Program-made: the position numbers and the translations under genes
Notes under the pieces: model-generated
What the model was told of the DNA's origin: nothing
What the model saw: the letters and a program-made list of their open reading frames with translations, nothing else
Database searches by the model: none
Shown here: in pieces, positions 54,699 to 63,849 of the stretch
Layout of the letters: each line of letters opens with the position of its first letter
Position numbering within the stretch: position 1 is the first letter of the stretch
Origin: Paracoccaceae bacterium
GTDB taxonomy: Bacteria > Pseudomonadota > Alphaproteobacteria > Rhodobacterales > Rhodobacteraceae
DNA length: 64,000 nt
Assembly: GCA_009773375.1 (NCBI GenBank)
Contig: WRPH01000005.1
Coordinates: 45,893 to 109,892 of the forward strand
Direction of reading: 5' to 3'

Positions 54699-55661
54699 TT
54701 AGCCCGGACGGTAAACCCGGTGGGCCTCGGGGTCTTCGCTCTCAAACGCCAGTTGGCCCAAGGCGTCCCAGACTTGCGTGGAAATACGGGCTGTGGCCCA
54801 GTCCAGGGTTTGCGTCACACGCTCGGGCTTGGATACGCCGACAATGGTCGAGGCCACACGCGGATCTTTCATGGAGAACTGCAACGCGGCGGCACCGGGC
54901 GCAACACCTTTGTCCTCGCAGATGCACTCGATCTGCCGGACGGGGGCCAGGGCGGCCTCGCCCGCATCCTGATAGGTGATCTTCCTGACTTGCGCGCTGC
55001 CTTTGGCCAACACGCCGCCGGCATAAGGGGCCGCGTTCAAGACCGTGATGCCCCGCGCCTGCGCGACATCGAACAATTCGGCTGCCGACCGGTTCAAGAG
55101 CGTAAAGCGGTTGTGGCTTAGGATCACGTCAAAAGGCCAGTCTTTGACAAGAGGCAGCATCACATCCAGACGCCCCATCGCCAGCCCGATAGCCGTGGCC
55201 AGACCCTGTTCCTTCATGCGGAACAATTCATCCAACGCTCCACCGGGGCAGGTGATCTCGGTCATGTCCAACGCATGTTCGGGGTCGTGCAGATGCAGCA
55301 TCGGGATATGATCCAGCCCAAGAACCGTCAGGCTTTCCTCCAGCGACCGCCGCGCCCGAGCGGCATCGAAGCGGCCGGTGTCCATATCGCGGTCAAGCTT
55401 GGTGGACAGGACAAACCCTGCTGGCAAGCCCCCTCTTTCCCGGATAACCGCGCCGATGCGTTGCTCGCTGCGGCCAGCGCCGTAATTGCGCGAAGTGTCC
55501 ATCAGGTTGACGGGACTGTCGAAGATCGCATTGACCGTAGCCCGCGCCGTCGCCTCATCAACGCTATGGCCATAGGTGTCCGGCATCCCGCCCAAGGGGG
55601 CTGTTCCAAAGCCTATCGTTGTCACCGCGAGGCCGGTCTTGCTGATGGGGCGCTTCTGCAT
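54699..55661 (-). CDS. aldo/keto reductase, D-threo-aldose/L-fucose dehydrogenase-like
   Basis: The 320-residue AKR starts ISKTGLAVTTIGFGTAPLGGMPDTYG. It has the catalytic Asp-Tyr region LMDTSRNYGAGRSEQRIGAVI (Tyr in RNYG) and the Lys in LSTKLDRDMDTGRFD. The LHDPEH strand and VIVGVSK-type STIVGVSKPERVTQTLDWA end are also present. This subclass oxidises sugars such as L-fucose or D-threo-aldoses and pyridoxal. CGGAGAAAG precedes the ATG at 55661. It probably worked with the adjacent permease/ATPase of an aldose-specific transporter, now partly lost. Confidence 0.86.
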   Translation of the reverse strand: MQKRPISKTGLAVTTIGFGTAPLGGMPDTYGHSVDEATARATVNAIFDSPVNLMDTSRNYGAGRSEQRIGAVIRERGGLPAGFVLSTKLDRDMDTGRFDAARARRSLEESLTVLGLDHIPMLHLHDPEHALDMTEITCPGGALDELFRMKEQGLATAIGLAMGRLDVMLPLVKDWPFDVILSHNRFTLLNRSAAELFDVAQARGITVLNAAPYAGGVLAKGSAQVRKITYQDAGEAALAPVRQIECICEDKGVAPGAAALQFSMKDPRVASTIVGVSKPERVTQTLDWATARISTQVWDALGQLAFESEDPEAHRVYRPG

Positions 55662-55739
55662 GTCTTTCTCCGATATCCAAAATGATACCGCCGCCGTCCG
55701 GTCAGGGACAGCGGCGGCGGTCACGTCAACTCTACAGGA

Positions 55740-56768
55740 TCAGGTCCGCGTTTTCACCCCGCTTGAACGGCGGCTTGCGATCGTAGTCAGCACCGCCGCA
55801 ACAATGATCACAGCGCCGGTCGACGCTTGCACATAGAAGGAAGGCACTTGCGCCAGCGTCAGCAGGTTGTTGATAACCCCGATCAACAGAACGCCGCTGA
55901 CAAGGCCCACCATCGTACCGCGCCCGCCACCCAACGAAACACCGCCAATGACTGCTGCAGCAAAGGCCGAAAATATGATCCCTTGACCCTGGGTTGTGAC
56001 GGCTGAGTCCAGGCGCCCCGTCATCAACACGCCCGCCAATCCGGCCAACAGCGCCGCAAAGATGAAGGCCGACCAGATCACGCGGTCTACATTGATCCCT
56101 GCCGCCCGCGCCGCATCCTCATTCCCGCCGATGGCATAAAGCGCACGACCATAGCGGTGATACTTGAACACCAGCCCGACGATCAGGGCGACCAGACCAA
56201 ACACGAGGACCGACACCGGAAGACCGAGCAGTTTGGCCGATCCCAGATAGGTCAGCGCTGGACCGGGCGAATAGATCGACCGGCCGTTGGATACGATCAG
56301 GACGCCGCCCCGAAGAAGCACCAGCAGACCAAGCGTCGAAATGAAGGGGTTCAGACCAACCCGCACCACCATGAAGCCGTTGAAAACACCAATCAGCCCC
56401 GCCACGGCCAATGCGATAAGCAGCCCCATCCAGGACGGCAACTCGATACCAAAGCCTCCAGCCGCAGCGGGTACCAGACAGACCGCCGCGAACATCGGTG
56501 CAAAGCCGACAATGCCCTCTAGGGACAGGTCCAGGCGTCCGATCAGCACTACAAACGTCAGGCCGATCGTCGTCAGGCCCAGAACGCTGACCTGCTCCAG
56601 AATGTTGATCAGGTTCGTCGATGTTGCAAATCTGGGCGCAACGATCGCCCCCAGCAGCACCAGCGCCAGCAGCACCGGATACATCGTGTAGCCGCCGCCT
56701 ACAAAAGCACTTCCAAAGGCCTGCATGCGGGTTGGCGCAGCCCCTTTAGTTGGGTTTGCACTGCTCAT
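55740..56768 (-). CDS. ABC sugar permease (RbsC-like) of a decayed transporter
   Basis: The 342-residue permease is intact: LTFVVLIGRLDLSLEGIVGFAPMFAAV, NPFISTLGLLVLLRGGVLIVSNGRSI, YAIGGNEDAARAAGINVDRV and AAVIGGVSLGGGRGTMVGLVSGVLLIGVINN. The ATPase gene just upstream overlaps it by ATGA but lacks its first domain, and no binding-protein gene is present. The permease probably has no working partner. Confidence 0.86.
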   Translation of the reverse strand: MSSANPTKGAAPTRMQAFGSAFVGGGYTMYPVLLALVLLGAIVAPRFATSTNLINILEQVSVLGLTTIGLTFVVLIGRLDLSLEGIVGFAPMFAAVCLVPAAAGGFGIELPSWMGLLIALAVAGLIGVFNGFMVVRVGLNPFISTLGLLVLLRGGVLIVSNGRSIYSPGPALTYLGSAKLLGLPVSVLVFGLVALIVGLVFKYHRYGRALYAIGGNEDAARAAGINVDRVIWSAFIFAALLAGLAGVLMTGRLDSAVTTQGQGIIFSAFAAAVIGGVSLGGGRGTMVGLVSGVLLIGVINNLLTLAQVPSFYVQASTGAVIIVAAVLTTIASRRSSGVKTRT

Positions 56769-57754
56769 ATCACGCCCTCCATGCGTAGAATTAGGTCTTT
56801 CATCGTGTAATCGCCGCGCAACTCGGCAACGAGTTTGCCTTCGAACACGATCACGACCCGGTTCGCCAATTGCGCGATTTCATCCTCCTCGTCGGACACC
56901 ACAACGACCCCAAGCCCCTTGCTGGCCAGATCGCGCAGCAGTGCATAAAGCTGTTCCTTGGCACCTACATCGACCCCGCGCGTCGGGCTTAGCGCCACCA
57001 CCACCTGCGGATTGTGGCAAAGCGCACGCGCGAAGACCACTTTCTGCTGATTGCCGCCGGAAAGCTGGCTAACGGCCTGCTCGAGCGAGGACGAGATGAC
57101 ATTTATTTGCCGCGCAAGGCCGCCGATATGCGCCGCTTCTTTCTTGCGGTCGATGAAACCCAACTTGCCAGACAACAGGTCCAGCCCGCCAATCGCCACA
57201 TTCTCGCGCACGCCCAAGATTCCGACATAGCCGCTTGCGTGGCGGTCAGTCGGTACAAGGCCGATGGTTGGCAACGTGCCGCCCGATCCGCTGATCTTGC
57301 CCTTATAGGGCGTCAACTGCCCGGCGAGCATCATCGCAAGGGCTTCCTTGCCGCCACCAACGGGGCCAGCCAGAGCAACGATTTCACCGGGCTGAAGCTG
57401 AAAATCAATACCGTCTTCGGCCACAGGGTAAACTCCGACACCCTTGGCTTGCAACAGAACGGGAGCATCATAGCGTGTGTGATCACTGCGCACAGATCGC
57501 GCGGTTTTCTCGCCCATCATCAGATCGGCAATCATTTCCACGTTCAGGTTGCTGACCTTTTCGCGCTCTTTCACCACCAGACCATCACGCAGGATGGTGA
57601 CGGTATCTGGCACTTCGTCGAGACTGGATTTCAACGGCCAGCCGCATTTCGCCGTGGGCCGGATCAACGGGCCGATCCCATTGAATGTCTCAAGCACAGC
57701 CGTCGCGCGTACAACATCGCCAAATTTCACGCGACATTCTTCTTGGTGCGGCAA
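56765..57754 (-). pseudogene. tandem sugar ABC ATPase, first domain deleted
   Basis: The C-terminal nucleotide-binding domain of an RbsA/MglA-type tandem ATPase remains: ALAGPVGGGKEALAMMLAGQL (degenerate Walker A), QLSGGNQQKVVFARALCHNPQVVVALSPTRGVDVGAK (signature and Walker B with DE replaced by Leu-Ser, as tolerated in the second domain of some members) and VVVSDEEDEIAQLANRVVIVFEGKLV. Before it only LDEVPDTVTILRDGLVVKE survives from the first domain. The ~45 residues ahead of that are unrelated, and the putative start lies inside the TPR gene's end (28-bp overlap). The intact protein would be about 500 residues. The binding protein is also missing, so this looks like a deletion scar. Confidence 0.8.
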
Positions 57755-59370
57755 TAGCAGGACGCCCGGATCGGCACATCGGCCCGCGCGACCGCCTGAT
57801 CCAGCAGCAGCTTGACATGACGCCGTTCAACCATTTCGTCGCGTCGGCGCAGGCATTCGTCCAACCCGTGCAGGCTCCAGACATTGCGGGGATGCTGGCA
57901 GGGGCGTGGCAGGATCTGGTCAAGACCCAGATCGGCGCGATAAACCGCCTCGGCCTCGGCATATTGGCCCGCATCCATCAGCAGCGCACCAAGCGCGTGG
58001 CGGGTCGGCTGCATCCAGCCCCATGGCTCGTCATACAGCATGTCGTCATCGAGCCGGACTGCGGCGCGCAGATGCTCCAGCCCCTCCTCGGTGCGCCCCG
58101 ATTTGTAGGCCAATTCGCCCAACATCATCTGCTCAGCAACCAGCAGAACCGCCGAGCAGGGGTTGTTGAACATCATCCAGCCCTCGGGTACCGCGCGTTG
58201 GGCTGTCGCAAAGGCCTGACGTTCGGCTCGGGCTTCGTTCAGCTGGCCAAGATTGGCAAAGGCCACTGACCTTGCATAGTGCTGCAGGGCCGTGGTGTTG
58301 AGGTACAGGGCCTGATCGGTTGGAAGTGGCTCGTCCAGAATGGCCTGCCAGTGGCCAAAGCGGACCAGCACATGGAACTTCATGCCGATGAACGCCTCGA
58401 AAAATTCCGGCATATACCGCACGACAGGCTCGGGCAGCGTCTCGCGCAGGGCTTCGGCCGCCGCCAAGGCCGTGGTCGGGCGGGCGAGGAACATCGCGCC
58501 GTAGATCACAAAATGCAGATTGTGGATGCGGTAGATCGTGTAGAAATTCTCGCCGCCGGCATGGTCGAAGTATTTCCGGTCAACGGCAGCAGCGCGCAGG
58601 TTGCGCCAGACGACGTTCTGATAATCGCCGCACAGTACGTCGATATGGGTGGCCATATGCACCAGATGGCCAGCGTCCGGCACAAGGTCCACCAGCCGGT
58701 CCCCGTGGCGCAGCGCCTTTTCGGGTGTCGGCGACATCTCCATCAGGTGGATGTACATGTGCAAGAGGCCCGGATGATCCCAGGCGGCGGGGTCATGGGC
58801 AAAGGCCCGCTCGAGCGCCGTCTGCGCCTCAAGGGTCGAGGCCCCTGTCGCCGGTCCGCGCGCTTGCAGATCCCACAGTTTCCACGGCGTCCGGTTCATC
58901 AGCGCCTCGGCGAAGATCGCGGTTACGTCCAGATCGCCTGGAAAGGCCGCATGGACCTTGCGCATTTCATCGGCGAAGGCGTCGTTCCACGGGCCATAAT
59001 CCGTGATCTCCGGATCGGTCGGAAAACGCGCGGCCAGCGCTTTCAGGATCGTATGCTCTGCCGGGGTGGCGCGGTCGGCCACCGCGGCGGCCTGTTTCAG
59101 AGAAAGGTGCGCCCGATCCAGTGCCGCAATCTTCTCCTCGGGGCTGAAGAACTCCCACAGCTTGTTGTAGTTTGGCCCGATGGCATGGGCGATGCCCCAG
59201 TGCGCCATGACGCAATCGGCGTCGAACTGCAGCGCTTTCTCGAAGCAGACAATCGCCTCTTCGTGGTTGAACCCGTAGAGCCAGACCAAACCCCGGTCGA
59301 ACCAGAGCTGCGCCTCGGGCCGGGTTGTGGTGATCTTGCGTGACCAGTTGCCCAGATCGAAGTAGTCCAT
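57727..59370 (-). CDS. TPR-domain protein (TTC38-like)
   Basis: The 547-residue soluble protein contains many helical hairpins: FDRGLVWLYGFNHEEAIVCFEKALQFDADCVMAHWGIAHAIGPNYN at the start, and a GELAYKSGRTEEGLEHLRAAVRLDD TPR near the end. Histidine-rich segments such as HPGLLHMYIHLMEMSP and DAGHLVHMATHIDVL are noticeable. It resembles a TPR family shared with eukaryotic TTC38, whose function is unknown. Its 3' end (residues CYCRTKKNVA) runs into the truncated ATPase, so its last residues may have been altered by that junction. Confidence 0.82.
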   Translation of the reverse strand: MDYFDLGNWSRKITTTRPEAQLWFDRGLVWLYGFNHEEAIVCFEKALQFDADCVMAHWGIAHAIGPNYNKLWEFFSPEEKIAALDRAHLSLKQAAAVADRATPAEHTILKALAARFPTDPEITDYGPWNDAFADEMRKVHAAFPGDLDVTAIFAEALMNRTPWKLWDLQARGPATGASTLEAQTALERAFAHDPAAWDHPGLLHMYIHLMEMSPTPEKALRHGDRLVDLVPDAGHLVHMATHIDVLCGDYQNVVWRNLRAAAVDRKYFDHAGGENFYTIYRIHNLHFVIYGAMFLARPTTALAAAEALRETLPEPVVRYMPEFFEAFIGMKFHVLVRFGHWQAILDEPLPTDQALYLNTTALQHYARSVAFANLGQLNEARAERQAFATAQRAVPEGWMMFNNPCSAVLLVAEQMMLGELAYKSGRTEEGLEHLRAAVRLDDDMLYDEPWGWMQPTRHALGALLMDAGQYAEAEAVYRADLGLDQILPRPCQHPRNVWSLHGLDECLRRRDEMVERRHVKLLLDQAVARADVPIRASCYCRTKKNVA

Positions 59371-59436
59371 GTTGATCCTCCCACTTTTGCCGTAGCCTTG
59401 CTAGGGCTTGCGCCTTGGCTCAGATCCGAAACGGCT

Positions 59437-60924
59437 TCATCGACCGCCTGACGCTGCTGCAATCGGCGTTGCCAACAGATCGCTGCCGATCCTAAGAACT
59501 TCTTGCACCAGCAGGTCCAGATCCATGCGCCGGGTCCGGTGGTTGCAGATCGCTACGCGCAGGCAGTGACGCCCTTTCACTGTGGTGTCCGAGACGGCGG
59601 CAACACCTGTTTCCTGCATTCGCAGCATGATCTCGGTGTTCAACTCGCGCAGCGCGGCTTCATCCCGTCCGCCGGGATTGAAGCGAAAGCAAACGATGTC
59701 GATCACGGTCGGCGCCATCTGATCCAGCAGCGGCTGGTCCGCGATCAGCCCCGTCAGATACTGTGCCTGTGCGATGCCCTGATCGATCAGCCGCCCGAAT
59801 TTCTGGGCTCCGTGTTCCTTGATCATCATCCAGATTTTCAGCGCGCGAAAGCCGCGCGTCGTGTCCAGACTGTAGTCATGCAGAAATTCCGCCGCCGCGA
59901 TGCCGCGTGACATCTTTTGCAGATACTCAGCATCTTCGGCAAAGGTGATCCGATGCTGTCTGCGGTCGCGCACCAGCGTGCACCCTACGTCGAACGGCGC
60001 CTGAAGCCCCTTGTGCAGATCGAGGGCAAGGGAATCCGCGCGGTCAATGCCCGTGACCAGATGGCGATGCCTCGGTGCCAGAACGATCAGCGCGCCGATA
60101 CACCCATCGATATGCATCCACAGCCCTTCCGCTGCACAAAGGTCGGCGATGGCGGACAGATCATCGATCGACCCGGTGTTGGTGGTGCCTGCCGTTGCGA
60201 TCACACAAGCCGGTTTGATGCCCTGATCGCGGTCGGCACGGATTTGGGCCTTCAGCGCGCCGATATCCATGCGGAAGGCGTCGTCTGATGGGATCTTGCA
60301 CAGGGATTTCTTCCCCAACCCCAACAGGTTCATCGCCTTGTGATGGCAGCTGTGAACCTGATCCGAGGCGTAGAACCGCAAGGGCTGCGGCATGGCGTCC
60401 ACCCCCTCTTGGCGCAGATCGACGCCGGCCATGGCGTTGCGGGCCGCCATCAGGCCGATGATATTTGCCATCGACCCACCGTTCACCAGTGTGCCGCTGG
60501 CACCTTCGGGAAATCCAACCATCTCTCGGATCCAGCGGGTGACCTGACGGTCAAGCTGAGCGGCAGCCATGTTTCCGGCGCCAAGATTGGATCCATCGAT
60601 TGCCGCCAGAAAATCACCCAACGCGCCGGTGAAGTTTCCCGCCCCCATGTACCACATCCAGAACCGTGGATGGATGTTGCCCATCGGATGCGGCATCAGA
60701 TGGGCGGTGATATCGGAATAGACCGCGTCCAGCGGCTGCGGCACCTGCGGCAGCACGCCGTCAAAGGCGGCGCGCGCTGACAAAGGCATCTCTTGCCATA
60801 AGGGTCTGTCGCGCACGCCGCGCAGATGGTCGATGGCGTCATCGACCATCCGATGGGCCAGTGCCCGGGTGGCATCCCAGTTGGAGGGATCCAGAGTCTC
60901 TTCTGCGAAGTTGGTTTCTTGCAT
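59437..60924 (-). CDS. PLP-dependent decarboxylase (aromatic/acidic amino acid group II)
   Basis: The 495-residue group II decarboxylase has NIHPRFWMWYMGAGNFTGAL, the PLP-phosphate-binding GTLVNGGSMANIIGLMAARN, HIDGCIGALI (D273) and the Schiff-base Lys in SLALDLHKGL (K305). The C-terminal RVAICNHRTRRMDLDLLV is typical of aromatic-L-amino-acid decarboxylase-like proteins. Substrates in this family include Phe, Tyr, Trp, His, Glu and cysteine sulfinate/cysteate; the sequence alone does not decide. GGGGGAGAGCAGGAC precedes the ATG at 60924. It starts 40 nt after a cysteine-synthase-like gene on the same strand. Confidence 0.85.
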   Translation of the reverse strand: MQETNFAEETLDPSNWDATRALAHRMVDDAIDHLRGVRDRPLWQEMPLSARAAFDGVLPQVPQPLDAVYSDITAHLMPHPMGNIHPRFWMWYMGAGNFTGALGDFLAAIDGSNLGAGNMAAAQLDRQVTRWIREMVGFPEGASGTLVNGGSMANIIGLMAARNAMAGVDLRQEGVDAMPQPLRFYASDQVHSCHHKAMNLLGLGKKSLCKIPSDDAFRMDIGALKAQIRADRDQGIKPACVIATAGTTNTGSIDDLSAIADLCAAEGLWMHIDGCIGALIVLAPRHRHLVTGIDRADSLALDLHKGLQAPFDVGCTLVRDRRQHRITFAEDAEYLQKMSRGIAAAEFLHDYSLDTTRGFRALKIWMMIKEHGAQKFGRLIDQGIAQAQYLTGLIADQPLLDQMAPTVIDIVCFRFNPGGRDEAALRELNTEIMLRMQETGVAAVSDTTVKGRHCLRVAICNHRTRRMDLDLLVQEVLRIGSDLLATPIAAASGGR

Positions 60925-60964
60925 TGTCCTGCTCTCCCCCCGGCGCTGCGATGGTTTGACAGTT

Positions 60965-62005
60965 TCAGCCAATCTGAAAGCCAGGTGTCGATTGCGACAA
61001 CGCCACCTCGTCCGCGTCCATGTCTTCGGGAATGTCGGCAAAAAGCGGCGTCGTCAGATAGCGCTCGCCTGTGTCGGGCAGCATCGCCAGGATCACCGAC
61101 CCCGGCTCCGCGCGCCCAGCCACCTCCATCGCCACGGCAAAAGTCGCCCCCCCCGAAATGCCGGTCAGAATCCCTTCGCGCTGTGCAAGCTTCTTGGCCC
61201 AGGCAACGCCGTCAGCGCCCGTGACCGGGATCAGCTCATCATAGCCGCCATTGTCGAGACATTCCTGAAGAACGTTGGGGATGAAATCCGGTGTCCAGCC
61301 CTGAATCGGATGCGGCTCGAAATTCGGGTGACTGGCTGCGGGTCCGCCGCCTGCAATGCGCTGCTGCGCCACGCCGCTACCGACAATTTGCGCATTTGCA
61401 GGTTCGGTCAGGATGATCCGCGTCTCCGGCCGTTCACGGCGCAGCACACGGGAAATCCCGGTCACCGTGCCCCCGGTGCCATAGCCGGTCACCAAGTAGT
61501 CAAGCCGGTCGCCAGCAAAATCGGCGATAATCTCGCGCGCTGTCGTTGCCTCGTGGATCTCGGCGTTGGCACTGGTTTCGAACTGACGGGCCAAAAACCA
61601 GCCATGCTTTTCAGCCAGCTCGACAGCTTTCATGTACATGCCGGTGCCCTTCTGCGCGCGGGGCGTCAGCACCACCTTCGCGCCCAGTATCCGCATCAGC
61701 CGCCGCCGCTCGACCGAAAAGCTGTCGGCCATAGTGACGACCAGCGGATAACCCTTCTGCGCGCAGACCATCGCCAACCCAATGCCGGTATTGCCACTGG
61801 TTGCCTCGACCACGGTCTGTCCGGGCTTCAGGGTGCCCGCTCGTTCGGCAGCCTCGATGATGTTCAGCGCCAACCGGTCCTTGACCGAAGCCGCCGGATT
61901 GAAAGATTCGACTTTCACATAAAGCCGCACTCCGTTGGGTGCGAGGTTGTTGATCCGCACGACGGGTGTGTCGCCGACGGTATCAAGGATGCTGTCATAC
62001 AGCAT
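60965..62005 (-). CDS. cysteine synthase family protein (CysK-like)
   Basis: The 346-residue fold-type II PLP enzyme has the cofactor Lys K42 in NPAASVKDRLALNIIEAAE. TSGNTGIGLAMVCAQKGYPLVVTMADSFSVERRRLMRILGAKVVLTP, the phosphate-binding GTGGTVTG and the GISGGATFAVAMEVA region match O-acetylserine sulfhydrylases. It adds a nucleophile (sulfide, or in some members sulfite or others) to an activated serine. I start it at 62005, where AAGGGGCG precedes the ATG; in-frame starts upstream (62035, 62047) lack such a site. Beside a PLP decarboxylase it may serve a specialised product rather than housekeeping cysteine synthesis. Confidence 0.82.
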   Translation of the reverse strand: MLYDSILDTVGDTPVVRINNLAPNGVRLYVKVESFNPAASVKDRLALNIIEAAERAGTLKPGQTVVEATSGNTGIGLAMVCAQKGYPLVVTMADSFSVERRRLMRILGAKVVLTPRAQKGTGMYMKAVELAEKHGWFLARQFETSANAEIHEATTAREIIADFAGDRLDYLVTGYGTGGTVTGISRVLRRERPETRIILTEPANAQIVGSGVAQQRIAGGGPAASHPNFEPHPIQGWTPDFIPNVLQECLDNGGYDELIPVTGADGVAWAKKLAQREGILTGISGGATFAVAMEVAGRAEPGSVILAMLPDTGERYLTTPLFADIPEDMDADEVALSQSTPGFQIG

Positions 62006-62182
62006 GCCGCGCCCCTTGGTCGTCCTTATAGTCATGGCGTCCATTTGCCTTGCCCCCCGATTTCCGAACAGCGTGGCCCGATGCCCCGCTCTTTGGTCAA
62101 GGATACACCCTTGGCCCTGCCATGCATGATCGGCTTCTGAAGATTTCGTGGGGAAAGCAGCGATTCTGCGGTATTCTTTACC

Positions 62183-63730
62183 ATGGCTTGGACATTTGGC
62201 GATTTTCGACTTGACCCTGACAGGTTCGAACTGGCGCGTGGTGCCGATCCCGTGCGGCTGGAGCCGCAGGTGCTTGCCCTGCTGGTGCATCTGGTGCGCC
62301 ACCGCGAACGCATGGTGACGAAGGACGAGATTGCCGAAAAAGTCTGGCATGGGCGGGCGGTCTCCGATGCCAGCATCTCCAGCTGCATCCGGTCGGTACG
62401 CAAGGCGGTTGACGACGACGGCGAACATCAGACAATCCTGCGCACCGTTCATGGCCTTGGATTCCGGTTTATCGCGGAAGTCGCGGAAAGCCGGACAGTG
62501 ACAGCGGCCGCAACGGCCAGCCCCGCGCCGACTGGCCACCCCACTGGCAGGCCGTCCATCGCCATCTTGCCGTTTCGGCCGCTGGCGGTGGCGGCCGACC
62601 TTGCGATCCTCGCCGACGCTATCCCGCACGAGATCATTCAGGCCCTGTCCCGTCTGCGGTGGCTTGCAGTAATCGCGCGCGGGTCGTCCTTCAGGTTCCG
62701 CCAGCCCGATCCGGATCTGGGGCTTGTCGCCACAGCTCTGGGCGCACGGTACCTGTTGTCAGGCGTGATCGAGGCCGGTGATCGCGGGCTGGCGGTAACG
62801 TTGCAACTGACCGACAGCACCAGCAACGAGGTCATCTGGGGCGATCGACTGACGGCACTTCTCGAAAATATTGATGATCTGCGCAGCCGTATCGTGGCAC
62901 ATCTGGTATCGGCGCTTGAGGTCTATATCCCCCTGAATGAGGCCAGATCTGCGCAGATCGCCGGGATTGAGGCGCTGGATGCCTGGGCCAACTACCATCT
63001 GGGGCTTCACCATCTCTACCGCTTTACAGGTGATGACAACCAGCAGGCCAAGGCGCATTTCGAACAGGCGGTGGCGCTGGACCCGCGCTTTGCCCGCGCC
63101 CATGCGGGACTGTCATTCACCAGTTTTCTAGATGCCTTCCTGCACCTGACCGCCGATGCCAATGCCGCCACCCAAGCCGCGCACCGCCATGCCGAACGCG
63201 GGCTGGACCTTGATCCGCTGGATCCGTTCACAAACTTCACCATGGGCCGCGCGCATTGGTTGACCCATGATCTTGAGGCCGCGGCGGAATGGCTGGATCG
63301 GGCAATCACGCTCAACCCGAATTATGCGCAAGGATTCTATTCTTCAGCCATGACCTCGATGCTGATCGGCAATGCTGCGGCAACGGAAACCGGGCTGGAC
63401 ACGGCATTGAACCTCAGCCCGCTTGATCCGCTGCTGTATGGATTTCATGGAGTCCGGGCGCAATTGTGCATGCAGACCGGCGACTATCAAGCAGCCGCCC
63501 GTTGGGGTGACAGGGCGGCAAGCACGCCCGGCGCGCACTACCTGATTGCCATGATCGCCCTCGCCGCCAACAGCCTGGCCGGGCGCCCCGATCAGGCTGC
63601 CCGTTGGAAACAAGAAGTGCGGCGGCGCAAGGCAGACGCGACTGCCGCGCAATACTTCGCAGCCTTTCCGACCCGCGACACCGAGTCCAGATCACGGATC
63701 GCAGCCGAGCTTCGTCGCTATGGCTTCTGA
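62183..63730 (+). CDS. winged-helix / TPR transcriptional regulator (CadC-like, soluble)
   Basis: The 515-residue protein starts with a Trans_reg_C winged-helix domain (residues 1-95: FGDFRLDPDRFELARGADPVRLEPQVLALLVHLVRHRERMVTKDEI, then ISSCIRSVRKAVDDDGEHQTILRTVHGLGFRF). A Pro/Ala linker follows, then a TolB-like FlgO-type domain (SIAILPFRPLAVAADLAILADAIPHEIIQALSRLRWLAVIARGSSFRF) and a C-terminal TPR array (residues about 250-500). No transmembrane span is obvious. It is divergent from the cysteine-synthase gene with a 177-bp gap, so it may control that operon. Proteins of this architecture are common in alphaproteobacteria but their signals are unknown. Confidence 0.84.
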   Translation: MAWTFGDFRLDPDRFELARGADPVRLEPQVLALLVHLVRHRERMVTKDEIAEKVWHGRAVSDASISSCIRSVRKAVDDDGEHQTILRTVHGLGFRFIAEVAESRTVTAAATASPAPTGHPTGRPSIAILPFRPLAVAADLAILADAIPHEIIQALSRLRWLAVIARGSSFRFRQPDPDLGLVATALGARYLLSGVIEAGDRGLAVTLQLTDSTSNEVIWGDRLTALLENIDDLRSRIVAHLVSALEVYIPLNEARSAQIAGIEALDAWANYHLGLHHLYRFTGDDNQQAKAHFEQAVALDPRFARAHAGLSFTSFLDAFLHLTADANAATQAAHRHAERGLDLDPLDPFTNFTMGRAHWLTHDLEAAAEWLDRAITLNPNYAQGFYSSAMTSMLIGNAAATETGLDTALNLSPLDPLLYGFHGVRAQLCMQTGDYQAAARWGDRAASTPGAHYLIAMIALAANSLAGRPDQAARWKQEVRRRKADATAAQYFAAFPTRDTESRSRIAAELRRYGF

Positions 63731-63849
63731 TGAAATCTTTGGGGTCGTCACAAACGCCAAGCAGAAGACAGTCACAGTCCCATCAGATGCGGAATGGCTT
63801 CAGCCCGAAGTTTCACCTGCGGCGTCCACGCCGATTTGAAGGCCCAAAG

